Source of the DNA: an uncultured Selenomonadaceae bacterium
Lineage (GTDB): Bacteria; Bacillota; Negativicutes; Selenomonadales; Selenomonadaceae
Direction of reading: 5' to 3'
DNA: 10,367 bases
NCBI GenBank assembly: GCA_905235425.1
Contig: CAJOKY010000057.1
Span: forward strand, 1 to 10,367
The notes below the pieces were generated by a model. It was not told where the DNA came from. It made no database searches and saw only the letters and a list, made by a program, of their open reading frames with translations. Both the position numbers and the translations under genes were made by a program. Positions 5,965 through 10,367 of the stretch are shown here, one piece after another. Numbering within the stretch: the stretch's first letter is position 1; each line of letters begins with the position of its first letter.

Positions 5965-7413
5965 ATGAAAGTTTTGTACGTAGCTGCAGAGGCGGCGCCG
6001 TTTGTAAAAACAGGAGGCTTAGCCGACGTGGCGGGAAGTTTGCCGCATGCACTTAAGGCGCAGGGGGTAGACGTGAGGGTAATAATGCCGAAGTTCAGCA
6101 AAATCAGCGAAGAATTTCGTAACCAAATGGAACACGTCTACGACGGGACTATACCGGTATCATGGCGTACGAAGTTTGTAGGAATCGATAGGTGCGAATA
6201 CAAAGGCGTGACTTTTTACTTTGTAGATAATGAAGAGTATTTTTATCGCGATGGCGTATATGGATATGATGATGACGCTGAGAGGTTTTCATTTTTTGCA
6301 AGGGCGATATTGAACTGTCTGCCTGCGATAGACTTCTTTCCGGATGTTATAAATGCCAACGATTGGCACGCAGGGCTTGTACCGGTTTTGTTGAAGTTGG
6401 AACATAACGGCGACGAGCGCTATCAAAATATCAAGACGCTTTACACTATTCACAATTTGAAGTATCAAGGGGTATTTCCAAAGGACGTAATGGGCGACGT
6501 TTTGGGATTGGATTGGAAGTATTTCAATAACGGCGATTTGGAATTTTATGACGCGGTTAATTTTATGAAGGGCGGCATAATCTATGCTGATTATGTGTCG
6601 ACGGTTAGTAAGACGTACGCGCAGGAAATTCAGTATGAATATTTTGGTGAGCATTTGGACGGACTTTTAAGAAGCCGCAAAGATGATTTGTACGGTATTG
6701 TGAATGGTATTGATTATGATGCGTACAATCCCGCGACGGATCCCAATTTGTTTGTGAATTATGATAATTCGGATGCATTTACGGCGTTTGAACGTAAGCG
6801 TGATAATAAGGTTAAGTTGCAGGAAATTTTAGGATTGCCACAGTCACGTGAAACGCCTATGGTTAGCATGGTAACGCGTTTAGTGGCGGCAAAGGGATTG
6901 GATTTAGTAGTAAGAATGATGGATGAGCTGTTGCAGCATGAAGATTTCCAATTCGTGTTACTTGGTACCGGCGACAAGGTATATGAAGATTGGTTTAAGG
7001 GATTGGCATGGAGATTTCCGCAAAAAGTCAGTGCGAATATTACGTTTAATTATCAGTTGGCGCAGAGAATTTATGCGGCGTCGGATCTGTTTTTAATGCC
7101 GAGTAACTATGAACCGTGCGGCATAGGACAACTTGTAGCAATGCGTTATGGTGCTGCTCCGGTCGTAAGAGAAACCGGCGGCTTAAAAGATACCGTCATC
7201 CAATACGACAAGTACGAAGGCAAGGGCAACGGCTTTGTCTTCAGCAACTACAACGCGCACGAAATGATGTATGCTTTGAAACGCGCCCTTTCAACCTACG
7301 GCAACTTTGAAGTTTGGCTGAAGATTTTCTCAAACGCGATGAACAGCGATTACAGCTGGACTGAATCTGCAAGCGAATATATTGATCTTTACAACAAGCT
7401 GATAAGTAAATAA
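5965..7413 (+). CDS. glgA: Glycogen synthase, ADP-glucose type (GT5)
   Basis: This 482-residue GT5 enzyme transfers glucose from ADP-glucose to the non-reducing end of alpha-1,4-glucan. The N-terminal Rossmann domain begins MKVLYVAAEAAPFVKTGGLADV, where Lys15 to Leu19 (KTGGL) is the classic ADP-glucose loop. NDWHAGLVP and TIHNLKYQGVFP lie in the same half. The C-terminal GT-B half contains SNYEPCGIGQ (Glu383 in the EPCG motif) and the RETGGLKDTV loop, both typical of bacterial GlgA. The length is normal and no residue appears lost. GGAGGG (5953-5958) sits six bases before the ATG, which makes the start secure. It is the last gene of the glycogen unit; a terminator follows. Codons are purine-ended for most of the gene, then shift near 7150-7200 to a more C-ended pattern. 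Its substrate supply depends on GlgC/GlgD, and glgD is broken here. Confidence 0.97.
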   Translation: MKVLYVAAEAAPFVKTGGLADVAGSLPHALKAQGVDVRVIMPKFSKISEEFRNQMEHVYDGTIPVSWRTKFVGIDRCEYKGVTFYFVDNEEYFYRDGVYGYDDDAERFSFFARAILNCLPAIDFFPDVINANDWHAGLVPVLLKLEHNGDERYQNIKTLYTIHNLKYQGVFPKDVMGDVLGLDWKYFNNGDLEFYDAVNFMKGGIIYADYVSTVSKTYAQEIQYEYFGEHLDGLLRSRKDDLYGIVNGIDYDAYNPATDPNLFVNYDNSDAFTAFERKRDNKVKLQEILGLPQSRETPMVSMVTRLVAAKGLDLVVRMMDELLQHEDFQFVLLGTGDKVYEDWFKGLAWRFPQKVSANITFNYQLAQRIYAASDLFLMPSNYEPCGIGQLVAMRYGAAPVVRETGGLKDTVIQYDKYEGKGNGFVFSNYNAHEMMYALKRALSTYGNFEVWLKIFSNAMNSDYSWTESASEYIDLYNKLISK

Positions 7414-7428
7414 ATTTTACGTAAAATT
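7413..7428 (+). other. 16-bp perfect palindrome overlapping the glgA stop codon
   Basis: AATTTTACGTAAAATT reads identically on both strands and shares its first base with the glgA TAA. It lies 24 bases before the terminator stem. It could be a dimeric repressor site, an mRNA hairpin (though with no room for a loop), or chance in an AT-rich gap. Confidence 0.5.
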
Positions 7429-7452
7429 GTAAATTAAATATAAAATATTTTT

Positions 7453-7485
7453 CCGACAGGTTGACTTGCCTGCCGGATTTTTTTT
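7453..7485 (+). terminator. Rho-independent terminator of the glg cluster
   Basis: CCGACAGG (7453-7460) pairs with CCTGCCGG (7469-7476), with one A-C mismatch and an 8-base loop, then A and eight T residues (7478-7485). It lies 40 bases after the glgA stop. It separates the glycogen genes from the glycosyltransferase operon. Confidence 0.88.
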
Positions 7486-7570
7486 ATTTAATGAAGGGGA
7501 TTTTCCGCCGATTAAGAATTATTGAAAAGTATTTTAAATTTTATTCCAAATATTTTTTGGAGGTTGAATC

Positions 7571-8932
7571 ATGGCAGTTGAAAAAAATTTGTTCAAATAC
7601 AATCTTGCCGTTGTGTCACTCGTAAAAGACGCGACAGATAAAATTAAAGAATGGATAGACTATCACCTTTTAGCAGGCGTAGATCATTTTTATATTTATG
7701 ACAATGACGGCGGAGATACGCTTAAAGAAATTTTAAAGCCGTACATTGACGCGCAGATTGTCACCTACATTGCTTGTACCGGCGCCAATAAAAAAATTTT
7801 GGCGTACAATGACGCCGTAGAAAAATTTAAATTTGAATGCCGCTACATGAGCTTTATCGACGTGGACGAATTTATTTTCCCGCGCAAAAATCAAAGTATC
7901 CTTGAAGTAGTTGACGAAATTTTAAGCGACAAAGAAAATGTCGGCGGCATTGAGTTAAACAGATATACCTACACGCAAGGACGCAATGTCAGCGCAGATG
8001 CTGAGGGTGTTTTGGAAAAAATGACGCGGCGCGGACGTAAGGCGAAGGAAATTACAAATACAATCTTAAATCCGCGCCGAGTAGATTTTCTTTACAATAC
8101 ACGCTATGCCTGCTACTTCGACGGCATTTTCCGCATAAACGATTACAGCACCAAAATTGTCGGCGATACCAATTTCAAAGTCTCCGAACAAATTATTATA
8201 AACTCCTACAAGCCGGAAGAAAGTAAGCCTGCTGATGACGGCAAAGCTATTTTAAGTTCATTTTACCGCGCCAATGTTTTTGATGACGGCATTTTACGCT
8301 ATCGCAATTCGCGCCGTGAAAATTTAGAAGGCGACATTATTAAAACTTCTGCAGAAAATACAGTAAGCGATGAAAAAATTTTGAACGTCTTGGCAAAAAC
8401 TTTACTGCCGAATTTTGATGAAGAGGACGCGGCGGAATTTTTTAAATCGCCGGAAAATCAGCTGAAATATTTCCGCGCCATTAGTGAATTTTATGTAAGC
8501 GCACCTGATGAATTTTTCCAAAACAAAATGGAAACTTTTGTGACCTGCTTTAATTTGAGTTCGCGCCTTAAGAAAAACTTTTTCAAAGATACAACGGGCA
8601 GATTTTTTGAAGACGCGTCATTAAATGCGATTTGTCAAACGCTTTGCACGGAATTGACTCCCGCCGATTCACGCCTTTTACTTCGCGAACTGCCGAAAAT
8701 TATTCCTCTGCCGTACAAAACCGTTGAAATACTGCTGACAATCTTCGCGGGAATGCTCGACAAGATGATTGAGAACACGCAAAATTCAAGCGACGAATCC
8801 AAAAATTCCGAGATTGACGAAAACGAAATGACGCTGTGGCGAAAAGTTACCGAGCTGACATACCTGCAAAAACTTTTGAAACTGTATATTCCGCTTGTAA
8901 CTTTCGACGTACCGACGAATAAAGCTAATTGA
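7571..8932 (+). CDS. GT92/DUF23-like glycosyltransferase, paralog 1
   Basis: This is a 453-residue soluble protein with no signal peptide or membrane helix. The N-terminal GT-A-like half has the Glyco_tranf_2_4/GT92 pattern: VVSLVKDATDKIKEWIDYH (about 14-32), then a hydrophobic strand ending IYDNDGG (42-48), and the metal-binding DXD-type motif DVDEFIF (Asp97 and Asp99). The related families usually carry an NHY-type motif farther along; here the place reads NSYKPEES (211-218), so that part is altered. Residues about 260-450 form a mainly helical domain shared with the next gene (LLPNFDEED, FFQNKMETFVTCFNLSS, FFEDASLNAICQTLC, LRELPKIIPLP) that I do not recognise. A Ser/Asn/Glu-rich stretch lies near 398-418. 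GGAGG (7559-7563) is seven bases before the ATG. It probably moves a sugar onto a cell-surface or secreted glycan, but donor and acceptor are unknown. It is the first gene of a tandem operon, set apart from glgA by a terminator. Confidence 0.8.
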   Translation: MAVEKNLFKYNLAVVSLVKDATDKIKEWIDYHLLAGVDHFYIYDNDGGDTLKEILKPYIDAQIVTYIACTGANKKILAYNDAVEKFKFECRYMSFIDVDEFIFPRKNQSILEVVDEILSDKENVGGIELNRYTYTQGRNVSADAEGVLEKMTRRGRKAKEITNTILNPRRVDFLYNTRYACYFDGIFRINDYSTKIVGDTNFKVSEQIIINSYKPEESKPADDGKAILSSFYRANVFDDGILRYRNSRRENLEGDIIKTSAENTVSDEKILNVLAKTLLPNFDEEDAAEFFKSPENQLKYFRAISEFYVSAPDEFFQNKMETFVTCFNLSSRLKKNFFKDTTGRFFEDASLNAICQTLCTELTPADSRLLLRELPKIIPLPYKTVEILLTIFAGMLDKMIENTQNSSDESKNSEIDENEMTLWRKVTELTYLQKLLKLYIPLVTFDVPTNKAN

Positions 8933-8940
8933 GGTAAAAA

Positions 8941-10323
8941 ATGGAAGTTGACAAAAATTTATTTATGTACGATCTTGTAGCCGTTTCCATAGTTCGCGAC
9001 GAGGCGCCGTACATTAAAGAATGGCTTGACTACCACCTTTTGGCAGGTATAGATCATTTTCTGATTTATGACAATGACAGCGCCGACAATCTGCGCGAAG
9101 TCCTCAAGCCGTACGCTGAAAAAAATCTTGTAACGTGGATTCCCTACCCTAAGACCGGCAGGCAACTTGAATCATACAACGACGCGATACGCTACTTTAA
9201 ATATTTTTGTCGTCGTATGGTTTTCATTGATACCGACGAATTTATTTTTCCGCAACACGGCAAGAGCATTTCCGACGTGGCAGATGAAATTTTTACTGCG
9301 ACAAACGCCGCCGGATTGGTTATCAACCTTCGCACTTTCGGTTCAAACAATTTGGAAAATGCCGAGTACGATAAAGGCGTTTTGGAAAGATTCACCCGCC
9401 GCGCAGAGGATAATTGGACGCCGCTTAAAAATATTCCTGGTGGCAATGCCGCAGTAAAAACCATTGCTGACCCGCGCAGAGTCAAACTTTTCAGTGACAA
9501 TCCCCACGTACCCGAATACTTTGAAAATTGTTTTGCCGTGAATGAAAACGGTACAAAAATTTCAACGCCGTTTAATATCCCCGTGACTGCCGGCAAAATC
9601 GTCATAAACTACTACGCTACAAAATCCCGCGCAGAATACGCCGAAAAAGTTCATCGCCGTAACACTGCGCGATTTGCCGCACGAAATGAACTTGTCGGCT
9701 TTGGTGAAAATGACCGCAATGAAATTTTTGATGACGGCATTTTAAATTACCGCGACCAATTACGCGCTGATCAACTTCCGGCAGGCGGCGACTTAATTAA
9801 AATTTTAGCCGATAAAAAGAAGGTTGCAAATTCCAAAATGTTCAAGGCGCTGACTGAAAATCTTCTGCCTGACTTCTCAAAAAAGAATTTACGCGAGTAT
9901 TTTTCACTGCCGAAAAATCGCGCGACGTACTTCAATGAGCTAATCAAATTCTACAAAAAAGCTCCGGCGGCTTTCTTTCAAGGCAAGGCTGAAACGTTTT
10001 TAACCTGCATTGCACTGAGTTCATATTTTCAAAAAGGCTATCTCGACGCTAAAACCGGCGCATTATTTGAAGAGGCATCACTAAATGCACTTTGCAAAAC
10101 CTTCATGGCGAATATACCTATCCTCGACGCAAGGCTTGTCATTGCCGAATTGCCGCGCCTTTTGGCTATGCCGCACGCCTCCGCCGGTTCATTGGTTGCC
10201 GTATGTCTTGAGATTTTACCGCAGTTTGTTGACGAATTTCGCAAGCAGGGCGATATGAAAAATTTTGAAGAGATGAGCTACATCATAAATATGCTGAAAA
10301 CTTTTGCCGTGCGCGTAAGGTAA
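8941..10323 (+). CDS. GT92/DUF23-like glycosyltransferase, paralog 2
   Basis: This 460-residue paralog aligns with the previous gene along its whole length. It keeps the start pattern (VDKNLFMYDLVAVSIVRDE), the acceptor-side strand KEWLDYHLLAGIDHF (about 26-40), IYDND, and the DXD-type DTDEFIF at the identical place (Asp97, Asp99). The later motif NYYATKSRAEYAEKVHRR (223-240) is close to the NHYxTKS pattern of the family, with Tyr in place of His, and is far better kept than in paralog 1. The FDDGIL linker and the helical C-terminal region (FFQGKAETFLTCIALSS, FEEASLNALCKTFM, IAELPRLLAMP) are shared. No signal peptide or membrane segment is seen. The ribosome site GAGG (8931-8934) overlaps the upstream TGA, leaving an 8-base gap, so the pair is one transcript. 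The fold is confident; the sugar and acceptor are unknown. Confidence 0.82.
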   Translation: MEVDKNLFMYDLVAVSIVRDEAPYIKEWLDYHLLAGIDHFLIYDNDSADNLREVLKPYAEKNLVTWIPYPKTGRQLESYNDAIRYFKYFCRRMVFIDTDEFIFPQHGKSISDVADEIFTATNAAGLVINLRTFGSNNLENAEYDKGVLERFTRRAEDNWTPLKNIPGGNAAVKTIADPRRVKLFSDNPHVPEYFENCFAVNENGTKISTPFNIPVTAGKIVINYYATKSRAEYAEKVHRRNTARFAARNELVGFGENDRNEIFDDGILNYRDQLRADQLPAGGDLIKILADKKKVANSKMFKALTENLLPDFSKKNLREYFSLPKNRATYFNELIKFYKKAPAAFFQGKAETFLTCIALSSYFQKGYLDAKTGALFEEASLNALCKTFMANIPILDARLVIAELPRLLAMPHASAGSLVAVCLEILPQFVDEFRKQGDMKNFEEMSYIINMLKTFAVRVR

Positions 10324-10332
10324 GGTGACAAA

Positions 10333-10367
10333 TTGAGTGTCGACAAAAATTTATTTCTCTACGACTT
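10333..10367 (+). CDS. Start of a third paralogous glycosyltransferase, cut by the right edge
   Basis: Nine bases after the previous stop, TTG at 10333 opens a frame reading (M)SVDKNLFLYD. This matches the first residues of both upstream paralogs (EKNLFKYNL, DKNLFMYDL). AAGGTGA (10322-10328) is a suitable ribosome site four bases before the TTG, and no ATG or GTG is available in frame, so a TTG start is likely. Only 11 complete codons are present. Confidence 0.7.
   Translation, partial: MSVDKNLFLYD

Noticed and set aside
5300..6052. 250-codon open frame on the - strand across glgB and glgA
   Set aside because: It lies opposite two well-supported genes, has an odd aromatic-rich composition, and no ribosome site is evident.
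2165..7200. DNA inversion as the cause of the skew switches
   Set aside because: All three proteins read through the switch points in one frame with intact motifs, which an inversion would destroy.
7522..7556. Promoter for the glycosyltransferase operon (TTGAAA at 7522)
   Set aside because: No acceptable -10 hexamer is found 15-19 bases downstream. A promoter must exist after the terminator or transcription must read through, but I cannot place it.

Overview
The window is most likely from a low- to mid-GC Bacillota, and a Negativicutes (Selenomonas-like) genome is a reasonable guess. The guess rests on a GlgD subunit, which is typical of Bacillota, inside a glgD-glgP-glgB-glgA cluster, on strong GGAGG ribosome binding sites, and on the GT92-like glycosyltransferase array. 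The taxonomic call is inference. All supported genes are on the + strand.

Bases 1 to about 390 do not match the rest. They are GC-rich (about 60 percent or more by eye). They carry the 3' end of a dual-specificity-type phosphatase with an intact HCX5RSG loop, then tiny overlapping frames, one of them interrupted by an amber codon. This looks like phage or accessory DNA. It gives way between about 390 and 470, through an AT-rich hairpin and a sigma70-like promoter, to a glgD reading frame that lacks roughly its first 140 codons. Either DNA was inserted or rearranged within glgD, or the sequence is an assembly chimera.

From 507 to 7413 lies the glycogen cluster. It holds the 5'-truncated glgD (ADP-glucose pyrophosphorylase-like subunit), glgP (glycogen phosphorylase), glgB (branching enzyme) and glgA (glycogen synthase), and it ends in a rho-independent terminator at 7453-7485. 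GlgA extends alpha-1,4 chains from ADP-glucose, GlgB adds alpha-1,6 branches, and GlgP releases glucose-1-phosphate from the polymer. The two larger gaps, glgD-glgP and glgP-glgB, both contain degenerate 7-bp repeats. One is a GGGAAAA run able to form a G-quadruplex. The other is a TTAGCNN array facing a GCTAANN array. Wobble-base preference switches abruptly inside glgP, glgB and glgA, so the cluster is a mosaic in codon use.

From 7571 to the right edge is a separate, tightly spaced operon of at least three tandem paralogous glycosyltransferases. Two are complete (453 and 460 aa) and the third is cut after 11 codons. They share a GT-A/GT92-like N-terminal domain and a conserved C-terminal helical region that I do not recognise. 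This array is the best candidate here for something poorly described.
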